A DNA stretch of 64,000 bases from Dasyornis broadbenti (Eukaryota > Chordata > Aves > Passeriformes > Dasyornithidae), in NCBI GenBank assembly GCA_013397935.1, contig VZRN01001317.1, forward strand, positions 2,337,606 to 2,401,605. The letters run 5' to 3'. Both the position numbers and the translations under genes were made by a program. The notes beneath the pieces were generated by a model that ran no database searches, was not told the origin of the DNA, and saw nothing but the letters and a program-made list of their open reading frames with translations. Positions within the stretch are counted from its first letter, which is position 1. Every line of letters starts with the position of its first letter. Shown here in pieces: positions 1 to 13,500 of this stretch.

Positions 1-3000
1 AGAACACTTTTATTGCTCATCTAGGCCTGGAAACTCTGTTAAAACCAAATCAAGCATTCATTCCGGCAAAAGAGGCAAAAATACAGTCTTACTAGCTGTG
101 ACAAAATCAGCAGCAGCTCTGTATGAGGGGGATTACCAAAGGCAAAACAAAGAAAAGTATTCAGGAGCTGATTTATGTGATTGAGATATTGAAGGCGCAA
201 TTGCAATTATTAGGAAATCTTTGCAGGCAGCTATAGTGCAGATTTCTCACATCTCCTAGTGTAATTACAGTGATGAGGAAGAGATTTTCAGGTCAGGTTC
301 TTAATTTAGATAATTCTGTCTTAATATTCAAGGATAATACACCAAAAGATTAACATTCTGAGTGCTGAAAGGATTCTTGTGCCTTGTGGGGTTTCACTCC
401 AGCCAGATTTATTGTGGATATGTCTAATATCTTTCTTGCTTCATAACACGGACTCTGCTCTGCAGAAATGAACCCAATATTTCGCTTATTTTTTTCCTTC
501 CTAGCCATCACTCTCAAGGTGGCACTTTTGTCAGCTGCCAGTCATTATTCCAGCACCCTGCACGGGTGGGTGCTCAGCAAAGCTGAGCAATAATGCGGGC
601 ACACTGTTGGAGACATTCCCTTTCTCGGGAGTGCAGGTCCCAGGGAGTGCAAACATGTGCCCGCCCATGTGCCACACTTGTGTTGGCATTGCAAGACTTT
701 CCCATTGCGGCAGAAAGCACAGGTGCGAAAATGGTAATGATTGAGACATTTATAAGCGTAAAATATACTTTCCTCTCTGTGAAATGGCTGTTATTGAGCA
801 GCGAAAGCACAGGCTTTGTTTTACTGCGGTTCATCTAAATCTCTTCCCGTTTTCCGAGAAATTTGCTCTGACTTGACAAAATGTATGTTTTTTTGAGTAA
901 CAGCCTCTATTAACAAACACAAAGGTTAATAGAATTTGAGCATCTTGAAATGCGATTTAATTTGGAAGACGGTGGTCTGTGAATATTAACTACTAACAAA
1001 TTAAATTATTCAATGACAAATCACATCAGGAAGGCACCTATGTAATATCAATTGGTTTTGTCATTATAACAATTCTTCCAAACAGTAGGATGCAGACAAA
1101 CTCGGCATTAATGTTTTGGCTCAAGGTGGTCATTTGTAAATGAGCAATTCATCATGTGAAGGGAAATGGAAACAGCTCCAGGTTTGTGTCAGATTGCCCC
1201 GGTGTTAACTGCTGCTCTTTGATGTGACATTGTCTAGACCTCCAACCAGTGGGAGTAACAGAGGGGAAGAGTGGCCATTCCATTATTTTGGATGAATTAC
1301 ACCACTGGCTGCCACTACCCAAGTATAATGTTTCTGGTGATCCATAACCATAACTTGCATTAATAAAAAAATTGATATGTTAGGTGTGTGCTTCCAGACT
1401 TTAAAAATATAGCCTTTCTATTCATATACCATTTAAAATAAGTGCCTAGGCAATATCCTGAAGTTATTTCTCTTTTTTTTTTTCCTATTTGAGAAATAGA
1501 GACAGGGTCTGCTGAAATTAACAGCAGTCATTCTTTTGTTTTCTATTGACTTTGTATTAGCTTTTATAGCAATGCATTACTGAACTGCCGGCAGGGATAT
1601 CATTTATTCTGGCCACTGTAGAATAAAATTAGCAATTGGAGGGTTATTGCGGAGTGCACCATAAGGGACAGAGGTGCATCCTCAGTCCCACATAACAGCA
1701 TATACCAAGGTTTATGCAGACAGAATCTCGATAGTAGCAAGGCATAAATTTGTCCCCCAGCTCACAAAAATGAGGGCAACAGACTTTAGACTTACTAATT
1801 GTGTTGTAAAACAGTAGATTTTAGGATACATTACTGTGTGCTTGATGTATTTTGTAACTGACTCCTCAATAGAAGAAAACCTTCTTATAAAACGTATTTT
1901 GTGTATATGTGGTTAGAGATTAGGCATATTGTGATTGTAAAGAACATTCCATTTCTACCCCAGAATACACAGTGTATGCAGACTGTGATGCTTTAACATC
2001 GAACAAAGTCAAGGACATAATTTGAATTCAATCAATACTTTGATTCTGTTAAAAATAGTATTTCTTAATATTATTAAATTCATGTTTATTGCCAGGCTAC
2101 ATGTCAGGAAATAGATATAGTTTACTCACTTTATTTTTAAAATAATGCAGTATACTTTTGAATCAAATCACACGGCTGCTTTCTTTTGACCTTTTTATGC
2201 TTTCGATGGGCGTTCTCAGTCAGGCTCTTCTGAGATACTCTTTATCCTTTTCACAGATATTTGCAGTCTTGTTACAAGAAAACTAAATCCAACCAGAAAC
2301 CTCTGCGAGGCCCTGAAGGTTTGTCCTGTCCGTGGGGTTTCATAAATTTATGAATAGTCTGTCTCAGCTGAAAACACACAACACAGACTAGTCCAGTTAC
2401 AAGGTGTCCCATAATAATATCTTCAGTGCTCTAAGAGAATATTGATGTTCTGTGGAGAAGACACGCCAGGTTACCTTGACCTGCCAATATGGGATTACAG
2501 CTATATCAGTATATTTGACTTCTTTGCCTACTCTCAGATGATCAAAGAGACTTTTGTTTCTTCTCCCAAGAGCCCTCTGCACAGCACAATGGGCTCAGGT
2601 TAGGCTTTCTTCACCACTATTGCTCAGTCTTTTGAGAACAGCAATTATTTGGTACCATCATAAATAAGCCTTCTCGCTCCTTGGTGCTCATTGTGCTGCC
2701 TTATGTCTCTGTTTTCTGCTTTCGGAGGTTTAAACACATTTAAATGTTTTTCACAGTCTCCTCACTCCAACCAGAACAATGTGGAAATTGAGAGAAAAAT
2801 TCAGCTTCTGTTTTCTCAGTTTTGTCTTGCTAGTACTCAGTCTAGAGCAGAGTCATGTCAATGAGAAGCACTTCACATCGTAGTACTGTGACATAAACCT
2901 GGAGCTGCTTCCTTTCTGTTTCCTAAGATGAATTGCTCATTTCTAAATGAGCACCCAGAGCCAAAATATGAGTCCTGACTTTGACTACATTGCAGTGTTC

Positions 3001-3237
3001 AGAAAATTCTCCTGCTTTCCAATTCACTGCAAACTTGAAAAATCCTTCAGAGTTTACTGAAAGGTTAATAAAGCCTTTCTGGTCAACAAGGACATGGTTT
3101 AGAGAATGGCACAGAATCATTGGGAAAACTGAAGCCCCAATGCTCAGAAAAAGGCAAATGAAATAGTCCACCTGCTTTTTGTTTTAAGGTGTGGGATCTT
3201 GTTTAGCACAAATGTAGATCAAAACTTTTTTTTTTTT
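1..3237. other. Intergenic, no gene seen
   Basis: No open frame here resembles a known protein, and the longest are under 90 codons and overlap on both strands. The stretch is AT-rich with short T-runs (for example near 1472-1485). The part around 950-1200 is rich in ATTA/TAAT cores, which could be homeodomain-type sites, but this is only a compositional impression. It lies more than 25 kb downstream of the 3' end of SLITRK2. Confidence 0.7.
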
Positions 3238-3276
3238 NNNNNNNNNNNNNNNNNNNNNNNNNNNNNNNNNNNNNNN
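3238..3276. other. Assembly gap (39 N)
   Basis: A run of 39 undetermined bases has T-runs on both sides (12 T before, 5 T after). The missing bases are probably a long T homopolymer or another low-complexity tract that the assembler could not resolve. The odd length suggests an estimated gap size. Confidence 0.95.
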
Positions 3277-5649
3277 TTTTTAAGTACAAAGGCCTAGAGT
3301 ATCCATCAGTGGCCTGTAGTGGATATGGGTCAGCAGTGGGTGTATGGGGATGGGAGTAACCGTGGGCATAGGCTCAGTGATGCTCTCCTTCTCCCAGGAG
3401 CCACAAACTCAGAGCGTTCAGGAGAGAAAGAGGCAGACTTGATGATATCAGACCTCTGAATTTAATTTGTTCTTAAACACTGATTAGAGACCTGTTCCTG
3501 TGACCTCCACAGTACTGTGTGTACTCTGCAACTTTACATTTATGTTAAATCTTCTACCTCCTCACTTATATGGATAGGAGCTACTTCTTGTAACATGCAA
3601 ACTAACAAGTCCCTGTCCTTCAAGATTTTATTGTGGTCTGTCATATATCATCTCTTTTCAAACCTGAAGTCATGGACTGTTTATTCTCTCAAACTAAAGG
3701 CTGTTCCATACTTCTGATCATCTTTCTAATTCTTTTTCTGTATCTTTTCTCATTCTGCTGTGTTCTTCAAGTTGTTATCAGGATTTCACTAAAAAATCAA
3801 AATTGAAGGAATATCAGGCACCTACGCTGTTTTCTGATTTGTTCTCAGTGTTTCCTCTAGTATTCAACATTATTTGCTTTTCTGGACTTATAACAGGGAT
3901 TTTCAGAGAACTTTCTAAAATTATTCATTATAATTATTTCTTGGTTTTCATTCTGATTTTTAGCAACTTGAAAGTCATAATTGCTTCCCTGTAGTTTCTT
4001 GCCTACCTGGTGGAGCCCCTCTCAAAGGCTGAGGTTGCATTTGCTGCCTTCCATTCCTCAAGTGCTGATAAGAGTTTGAGTGGCAGGTTTTATGACACTG
4101 CAGTTAGTGAATATTTTGCTTCCTATTTATTGAGAGTCAACTTTTCCGTGAGGACTCGAGTGCACAGGACAGTACAAAACAGCTGCTTAAAAGCTGTGTT
4201 TTATTCAGCCGCTTCACTAAGAGACACTAATTTTTCATTACAGTGTAAATCAAATGCATTATTCAGCCAATGTGACCTTGCCAACAGATCCTGAACATCT
4301 TCCAGTCCTTGAGATTTTGTTTGGTACTAATGGATCATATTCAGTATTAGCTGGAACAAGATCAAATGTAAATGCTGACCTACTGGTTATTAAAAAATGA
4401 ACAATTTATTAGATATCAATAGGGTATTTACCTATCACTGAGCTCATAACTAAAAACATAAAATAATTGATACAAGGAGAAAGTCATATTTTATTCTTTA
4501 TTTCCATTTGATGTCATCAAATGAAGAGTAAGAGGGCTTTATACTTCCATTAACAATTTTTCAGTGTAAGCAACTGTTCACAGGGGCCTCCACTTTTATT
4601 TTATAACACACATCTTATCAGAAGAAACAAGTGGCATGAATTTTACTAGAAGTGCAATTCTCTTTATCAAAAATTTCTTCTTTTTCTGGGAATAGTTCTC
4701 AGTTCATTTTAGACTGCTCTGACATGACCCATGTTGGCTCAGTGTTTTGAAACCCAGAGGATTTTCAGACCATTTATTTATTCCTTCTAAGTAGCAACTC
4801 TTGGTCTTTTAAATTTTATGCACATTGCTGATTGTTAGGTGGTTTCATTTACACTCACACTGTACTGACCCATCCATTAAAAATCCACTGGAAGAGATGG
4901 GCAGAATTCTCTTTTTTTCTCCTTTTTTTTTTTTTTTTCATCAGCCAGGTGAAGGTACTGTTGAAATGACTCAACCGTTTTCCTGAAGAGAAATAAGGCT
5001 ATGCTGAAGTGAGTTTGCTTTCTTTATTTAAAATGAAAAACTGGGTATATAGAACATCAGTCTACTTTGTTTGCTATTTTTGTTTTCTTTTCCCAGCGGA
5101 ATGTCTCATGTAGCCAGAACCACAGCATGGGTGGCAGCAGAAAAACTCAGCCTGAGCTTTCTTTTCTCTGTAGCTGGATGCTAACACTTTTCAGTAAAAA
5201 CTTCACACCACCAGTTATTTGACGTCCTGCATTATTTCTTTTACCAAGGGACTAGCTAAGTGCTGTGCATTTATTTCCAGCAAAGCTGAGCTAGTGAGGA
5301 AACAGAACAAGTCTTTCACTTGGTGTGACTTGGCCATGTCTTTTGCTGGAAGGAAAACACTATTTAAATTCTAATAAATCGCACTTAATTTAAGAGAAAT
5401 CAGAATAACCTGCCTCTAAAACTGCCTGCTGCCAGGAAATATTTTTGATGTCAGTATTAAATATACATAAGAGACAGTACTTTTAGAAAGTGTCAACTGT
5501 ATTGTTTAGGATCCCAGTGAAGCTGCCAAATCTGGAAAGCTTCAAATTGTGCTAGATTATATTCTCAGCTTTTGGAAAATATCTCAGACTTTAGGATCCA
5601 TGAATTTTACTTAATATTCTGGAAATAGGATTTTGTGCACTTCTGCAGG
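3277..5649. other. Intergenic, no gene seen
   Basis: This is AT-rich DNA with many pyrimidine-rich stretches. A T-run of about 18 bases lies near 4922-4939. The short open frames (up to 94 codons at 4010-4294) match no family I recognise and show no domain, signal peptide or splice context. I see no structured RNA. Confidence 0.65.
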
Positions 5650-6020
5650 AGACCTGCATGGATGAGCGAGGAGCTTCTGGCAAAACTCAAATGGAAGAAC
5701 AAAGCTTACAGAATATGGAAAAGGGGAGGAATGTAGGAACGTTGTCAGAGTATGCAGGGACGCACCGAGGAAGGCTAAGGTTCCCTTGGAATTAAATCTG
5801 ACAAGAGATGTCAGGGACAACAAGAAGGGCTCCTTCAAGTGTATCAGTAGTAAAAGGAAGAGTGAGGAAAGTGGGCCCAGTGTGGCTGAGGTGGGTGTCG
5901 TGGAAGGATACAGGGAAGGTGGCATTCCTGAATATCTTCTTTGCTTCAGCCTTTAGTGCTACAGCCAGCCCTCAGCAATCCTAGACCATACAGGCAAAAA
6001 CGTCTGGAGAAAAGATTGGC
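5650..6020 (+). mobile_element. Degraded CR1 LINE fragment, ORF2 region
   Basis: This block reads as an internal piece of a chicken-type CR1 non-LTR retrotransposon in forward orientation. It comes from ORF2 between the endonuclease and the reverse transcriptase. Recognisable pieces in consensus order are GATGAGCGAGGAGCTTCTGG, GAATTAAATCTGACAAGAGA, a segment reading GACAACAAGAAGGGCTCCTT, AAAAGGAAGAGTGAGGAAA with GTGGGCCC after it, and CTTTGCTTCAGCCTT. The reading frame is broken by stops and indels, so it is inactive. It is 5' truncated and lacks its 3' end. The match was made from memory of the family; the subfamily is not assigned. Confidence 0.85.
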
Positions 6021-9000
6021 TTAGAGATAAAACAGTGTGGAGAGGAAATTTTAAACTTTCACTTAGAAAGCAAATATAAATGAAGCCATTCCCTGCATGA
6101 GCATCCCTATGTTAGCATGGGAAAGAAAAGCTGGTGCAATTTACTGGTGTGAGTACTCAGACAGCGCTTGAGTCCAGCTGACAGCAACTCAGAGGAGCTG
6201 ATCCTTGTTTCTGGAGACAACAATGGAAACAGAAATAATGTGAACTTGGAAGCTCTCAAAACTGACATTGGGTCTTCAATGGATTCTTCTCTCTGACATT
6301 TTTGTTTCTCGTGATCCAATTAATAAAGAAAAACTTCAGGTGTGAAAATTAAAAATTCATCAATAAGGTCTTTCCCTAAAGACATACACATCAATTCAGT
6401 GCCAGACTTGGATGCATGACGACTGCCAGGTGCTGTTCACATGCTCAAAGTTTAAGAACTGATGGGAAATGCAGCACCTGTGGCCCTTTCCAGTGGTGTT
6501 TGAATGCATGTTGGCTCACCCACTTAGGACACTGTAATTAGTAATTATTAACATTTCTGTAGTGTGAACATCATGGCTTTTTGCTGCATGGCACCCACCC
6601 CAGCATATTTAGCTGCCTTTTCCAACCTGAGTTATGCCATTTTTTCAGCATTGACATTGACTGTTTTGTTGTGCTTAAATAACATTGCTCGTTAGTCTGT
6701 GATTCCCTTTCCTCATTCCTGCTGACCTCAATGTTTCAGCTGATATTACTGCCTGTAGCATTCTGGCACAACCTACTGGAGTCAGTGATTTTTTGTTTCT
6801 GTTTTCTACAACTTCCTCAGTAACATATCCGCTGCCATTACGTTCACATTAATGACCCCCTGTTAAACCATGAGGGTGTCTTGCTCTTTATTTATCAGAC
6901 CCAGCTCTGGAAGTCATCCACTTTCTGTATTTGTGGCTTAGAAAGGCTCTGTGATATAAATTTCTGGAGGCTGAGCAAATATTTTGAGGAAGAATCACAC
7001 TGTTGACTTGTTCATGTGATCCTTAAGATATCTGTTCGTGGCCATTCAAGGGAACGGGTGCAAAGAAATGCTGATATTTGTTCTGATAAATAAGGCCATT
7101 TTATATTTTCAACCAGTGATGCTTATTACTTTTAGGCAGGTACTGTAGAGATACATAGTCTTTCTTCTCTATGAATCCCTTCAACTCTCATTAAAAAGAT
7201 GATTCAGTCTGTAACTAGGCCATTGAAGAGGGATGACAATACCTCCTGAGTTCCCCAGATATAACAGTGAGGTAGGTAATGTCAACTCACTGAGTGTGGT
7301 TGAGGTTTGCTGTACTAAAGCCAGTTTGAGTGCTTCTTTTTTACTCATTTTTTTAACATACCAGCTAGCATGAAGAGAAAATTACTAAATAATGCAGTTC
7401 TTAACTGGCTGTAAATAGATAGAAATATGTGTTAACATATGGTGACTGTTAATGGTGGTTTACTTTGTATAAAAAATTCCATCATCTGTCTGCCCAAATA
7501 ATCTCACCACAGAAGCATGCCAGCATTTAGCGTAGTACATGTTTCTCTCAATGTTTTTTACATGCTAGCTAGAGTTGAGTGTTAACCAACTCCATTTGCT
7601 GTGGCTTGGCAGCAAATCTGATCTTTGATCAAATATCTCATTTGTATCACACTTTCCTTTTACTAATTTAGTGCAGTTTCGTTTAAATGTGCAAAATAAA
7701 CACGGTTTGCTGGCTACTAAACCAAAACAAATATATTTTTCCCACTTAACAACCTTCACATTCGCAGTTAGCCTTGTGCATAGCAAAACAGAGACTGTGG
7801 AGCACATGTGAGGACTCAGCGTAACTGGCAGAAGGAAAGCTTTTTAAATGTGAAGGACCCCCACTGGGCAGTTCAGAATCTAGGGCAAAAATTGCTATTT
7901 GACTCGCTCATTCCCCTTATTTGCAATGCTTTTATATAAAAATCAGCAGCATTTATTGGAAAGCAATCCTGTAGCTGGCTGGTTTTGGCAGGTAGGCAAA
8001 GTGTTTTAAAATTGTCAGCCTTGAGAAAACTATTGACGCTTGGTAATGGAGGGTAGCAAACGGTGCAGTACAAACAGGAAAAGCTGAATACGCTGTGAAT
8101 GGTCACTTCCCTCCAAAGGATGAGTAAATTTACTTACAGGTGGTTTGAGTTTGTGCTGTTCCTCTCCACCACTGAATTTTGCAGACTGAAGTGAATCTTA
8201 CGCTCAGCAAAACCAGGTCTACACAAGCACAGCCTTTATAGATTTTAATTCATTAACAAAGACGTTTCACTTTACAAATGTGCCATAAGTCTCCTTTGTC
8301 AACTTATAAAGCTTATTGGAATTATCCTCTTAGCACAAATTAGGGGAAGTTATAGCTTTTATATGGATTATTTTATCTGCAAGCACCACCGCTGTGCAAT
8401 TTCCTCAGACTGCGGATGAACCAGAACTACAACTACCTGGAGGTCAGGGAAGAGGACGGGCATTTTTAACTCCACACTATGAAGGTTCATTTTAAAAAAC
8501 GTCTGAAAAATTCATGTTCAGCTGTAAACTACCTATCATCCAAGCAAGGCCTGGTGGTGCCCCCATCAGTAACCCTGAACTGTAATTTTGTGAGTGGCGG
8601 GGTGAGCCCCAGGTAGCCACTCCTCAAGAGTGGCTCTGAACTGCAGGATGGGAGGAGGTTCTGCTGAAAGGACTGGGGCACAGCCTAGCCCTTGGCATTT
8701 GGTCAATGGAAAGCATGGCTTAATATTAAAAAAAAGGAATGATTTTAGTGCTCCCAGAGCTCTGCTGATTATTCACGTCTCATGAACTCAACAAGCTGTA
8801 AATAGCAGGCAATCATGCATTATTTGTGAATGGTCTCTCTCCAGTTCTGCTTAGTCCTATAATGCACACAGTTAACATGGAACCCTGTGAATCATTCCCA
8901 GGAAAGCATCATCCTGCTCTGTAGTCACCTGGACTAAACCTTTGCTTACACCCTTTTACAGATGCATTCTTTACTTTTTAATGTAAACCAGATGATGAAT

Positions 9001-10019
9001 CTTCACCAAATGCTGCCAATTGTTGACATCTCTGTGAATTATATCCATTTGATTTCCTGGATTGTCAAATACAGTAAGGGAAATGTTATCTCTTTGTTGT
9101 TTACTATTTTACTATAAAAATATTGGTGTTCCTGTACCAAATGCCATCCCATCTGTGGGAGTTGCACACAGAAGCTGTAGGAAGTTTTTTAGTTCCCATG
9201 TGCATGTTCAGTGAGATGCTAGAGCTGTGATATCTTGTGAAGGTTTCCAGACCTCTCACCAGATTTTAAACTCAATTTACAAAAGTTTTCTATTACTTCT
9301 CTCATGTTTGATGTAGCCTGGGTGAGTCCTCTCCCCATTTGCATGATGCATTTGTCTTCTCCTTGTGGTAATGTTGGTCAAGGGATCTTGGAGGGTGTAA
9401 GGGTCAGGAAAAATCACTTTATTATTTTCTACAATGCAGGAAGGGCCTAAAAGTTTATCTGTCCTGCTCTGGTTACAATGGCTAAAAGAAGCCTAAATTA
9501 TTAAAGCTCATATCTGAAGATTGCAGTCTCTCTTTATTACCTATAACTACAATTTAACTTCTTTTTTCCTCTAAAGATGGAAAAACATAAAACCAGTGGA
9601 AAATTAAATTCAGCACACAGGGAAGCAGTGAGCTCTCAGCACCTTGATATTGCACCGAAACCCACTGATTCCTATTTCTGAAAGCATTCAAATTGTTCCA
9701 TACTGCATTTCAGTGCACTTTATGATATCTTAGTCTAAAATTATTCTTTATAAGAACATATTCTGTTACCGGGGGGAAAAAAAAAAGAAAAATTCATAAA
9801 TTCATCATGAATACTGATTTATATTTTATGAGAATCAAGAAATAAAAAAATTATATAAAAATTCTAGAACACATTTTCCTTGACTTTCATAGCATTTATA
9901 TTTTGATATAGTGGCTTCCAGGTTATGTAAATATTGAGCTTGGCTTTTTCTATGTGAAAGGACAGAAAATTAAATTTTTTTTTCCTGACAGGTTAAATAT
10001 AAAAACAATAATTTACCTT
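6021..10019. other. Intergenic, no gene seen
   Basis: No coding exon or RNA gene can be supported. The open frames are at most 80 codons and match nothing I know. The part around 8220-8400 (long AT-rich runs with GCTTATTGGAATTATCC and TTTATATGGATTATTTTATC) and the part around 8790-8840 have the look of conserved noncoding blocks. That needs alignment to confirm. Confidence 0.6.
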
Positions 10020-10500
10020 GGTGTATCAGGTGCAACATTGCTCAATATACTTAAATAATTCCTGAAAAAGATGATGAATAGGAGGGCAGCAAAATTTGCA
10101 GAGAGTGCAGGTATATGGGTCAGTCATCCCAAAGGAAGACTGATTTATGTGTGAGGGGTGGAAAGGGGTTCAAACTGGTTTTGTGCTTTAAACATCAGTA
10201 ATGTGGGGGAGTGCTTCCAGACTCCGTGGCCCCATGGTCTCATTCAATCCCGTGGGTTGATGGATGAACTTCACCAGGACCATGACAGCAGACGAGATTC
10301 ACCCTCAGGACCATGCAAAATATTAAAACATCTATGAAAGTGCAAAGGATTTAGGATTAATTATTCAGTTCAGGAAAGAGATTTGGATGTCGTTACAGAC
10401 AGCTTAATGAAGTCTTTAGTGATGGTCAGAAGTCCAAAAAGACGTTAAGAATCATAAGGAATAGGATGGGGAATATCATGTAAAACACTAGAATTAGACC
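10020..10500 (+). mobile_element. Ancient CR1-type LINE relic, RT region
   Basis: Two separated pieces match, in the right order and orientation, the reverse-transcriptase part of the old CR1 family that is abundant in turtles and other sauropsids. The first, around 10030-10105, runs from CAACATTGCTCAATATACTT to GGCAGCAAAATTTGCAGA, which corresponds to the RT segment ending in the region that encodes AKFAD. The second, around 10375-10485, runs from GAGATTTGGATGTCGTTACA through TTAAGAATCATAAGGAATAG to GGGGAATATC. Between them the sequence has drifted beyond recognition. Divergence is clearly greater than in the copy at 5.65 kb, so this insertion is older. It is inactive. Confidence 0.7.
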
Positions 10501-13500
10501 TGATAGGGAAATGTTCCCTCGGAAATGGGTCATTTGATAACTCTGAACAAAACCCACACCTTTATTTGTAAAAGACCCCCAACCATTCAGACCAAAAATT
10601 TAATTGCATTCATAAGGAGCCTAATCAGTTAATAACAGCAATAAAAATAAGAAGGATGTTGAAAATTAATTTTGAAAGAGGTAATAAGCTGTGTTTCATT
10701 TCCATGCTTATTCCAGCAAAGAAATACTTAATGGGGAAGACTGATTACACCACAGATTTTAAAAAACTGTTGTGCTAGCCAATGATAGGAAACGAGAAAG
10801 GATTATAAAGTTAAGTGAACTACAGGATTAAGCCACTGTAGTGTTCCTATACTGTTGCCCTTTGCCTATGCTTGCTAAAAATTAATCCATGGCAATATTT
10901 CAACATGAGCTCTTTGGTGGAACTATGGTCTGGGCAACGTGCATTAAAAGGTGTCTCATAGATCAAAGCAAAATTATATCAAAATTTAAGAAAAACATGA
11001 AAAGGGTATTATTAAACAACTGGAAATTTGCTCTTAAATGAAAGATATAAATGTTTTTGAAATTTAGTGTAAAAAGCAAAGGTAAATTGAAGCTAATTAC
11101 TAGTGTGAAACAATATAGAACCTGGTACACATAACTGCACTCCATTGGCCTCAGTAAAGTACAATATTCTCACTTTAGTGAAGTGGTGTCACTTTTAATT
11201 GTAATAGTTCTATCAGGTGTGTGCTTTAGGCTATACTTGAACAGACAGAGTCCTAAATCCCCACTGGTGTAAATTACTGCAGCTCCATAGGGATCTTAAT
11301 AATTTCAGCAGTAATGATCAGATCCAGGATAGCCTGAACATAGAATTTTCCTTCGACCTCGTGACAATTTTTAAATTAATTTTATAAGGAAAGTAAATAC
11401 AACTGAGCAGAGAGTAGATCCTACTACACTTGTAACAACATTTTCTACAGGATAATGCAGAAGCAGAAAGATCACAACCTCCATCAATAAGTAAAGGATA
11501 CTGTAAAATACTTAAATGGAATGGAATTAATCACTACTTAGCCAGCAGGGAAAAATCTATGCATTGATGTTTGTCTTATCCCCCAGCTAGAGGCAACTAA
11601 ATAGTGCTTTGCCTTCCCCCTGTTAGTCTCAGTAAATTCTCATTTTTTGTTAATCAGGAACATTTGTTTTCCCCTACCAACTTTTAGCATCGTAACTCCC
11701 CCTCCCTTTTTTTAGTTTTCTTTTAAATTCTAGCAATACCATATTCTTTACAGATCTTATACCCCATCTCCAGATACTTTTTCCTTTGCCTTTATTTTAG
11801 GTTTTTCTTCACTTTTTTCCTCCCTTATCTTTTTCTTCCCTCTGTCTTCAGAAAGTTCAGTGTGCAAGTTAATCTAACAGCATGAAGCTCACTGATATGA
11901 TCAAGACTTGTGAAATAGAGACGAAGCTCTGACTGATTTTAGAGCCTTCTGGTGGCAAATCTCACATGAACAAATTGGTTCTTGACATTTGATCAGGTCT
12001 GCCTGCTTCTTAAAATATGCTTTAAAATTAAGCTGGAGGCTTGATTCTCCTTTTATTCTGGAAATATTGTACAATTGTTTCACAAAACTTCCTTCTCCAT
12101 AGAGCAATTCTTGATTTGGTAAGTATAACCCAAGTCAGTTATAGAAATTCACTGACCCAGAAAAACCCTGTCAAACCTATTGTCTGGAAGGACTAATTAA
12201 AAAGTTCTTGCCCATTTAAGGACATAGAATAGGCTTTATCAAATGCATTATAATAATTAGGTCCTTAATGAAAAGAACTAATTATTTTCTATTGAGAAAC
12301 AGATACAGCAAGGACAGGAAGATCATAAGCTAACCTCTGTAACCCATTGCAGGACACAGGATTGCAGCTCTTACATCCATGCCTGCTCCTGACACATCCA
12401 GCATCCTGTTTAGTCCTGCTCCAGGCATGAGATGTGACACACAGAATCTTTGCTCGGGCACGGTGACTTGGCTCAGCATTTCCGATCTCTCTTTTGAGCA
12501 GAGGTTCAGAGACAGCAGCCAGGTCCAGAGTCCGTTCCAATCAGCGCACAGGTACTCAGGAAAGCCGGATAAGGCCCGTGGATGAGCAGAAGCTTTCAAG
12601 GAGGCAGGAGACTGGCATTACAACCATGTCCAAGTTTGTTACAGTGTGGCCCTGGCTGTGCAGCTCACGGGCCCTGTTCTGTCAGAGGCACTGGGCAGCC
12701 CCGCAGCACCAACGCTGTGAACACAAATTTGGCAGGCTGGGTTTTCACCACGGCTGATTGGGATTATCAATTATTCATCCAGTTTCCAGAGGGTCTCCCA
12801 TTCCTTAATTTATATTTAACTAACATGTGATTTCTGCCCTTTCCTCTCGTATTCAGAGAATGGTATTAACTGTATTTCAAGTGACTGCAGCAATCCTACT
12901 AAATTTACCCAGAGTTCCAAATATACGTAGAGTATCATAAGCGTAATGTCCTCATTCTGTCATATTTGCTTGAAATGTGTGTATTTGTGTATTAGGTAGC
13001 TTTACCCTGACTAGAAAAAAATACAAAAAGCAGAATTAACTGTTCCTCCATCTTCAACCAGTTTCATTCCATCGGTACTTTTAAAAAGTAGAAATAATTG
13101 TTTAGAGATCAGAGGTAATTATCTCAGGGGCCTGTTGATATTGTTTTCCTTATCATTTTGTTTAACACAACTTTTGTTGTACTGGCTCAGCAGTACTTCC
13201 TAAACCTTCTAGTCTAATGGAAATCTTGCAAGAAGAGTAATGACTTCAAAAGAATACTAAATAAATAGGAAATAACTAAATGGAGTTGCTAAACAGAAAA
13301 CTTCATAAATCTATTTTGCCACAATAAAGTCAGTCAGTGACAAAAAGAGTTTGTACATTTTTGTATATTTTCCAAAAATACAAACTGAAGATATTAATTT
13401 GATGCCACAAACACCAAAAGGCAGATTCTTGACTGGCCATGGCATAAAATGGGATGGTTGAGACTTCCATTTCAAGGGAAGTTATTCAAGACCACAAACT

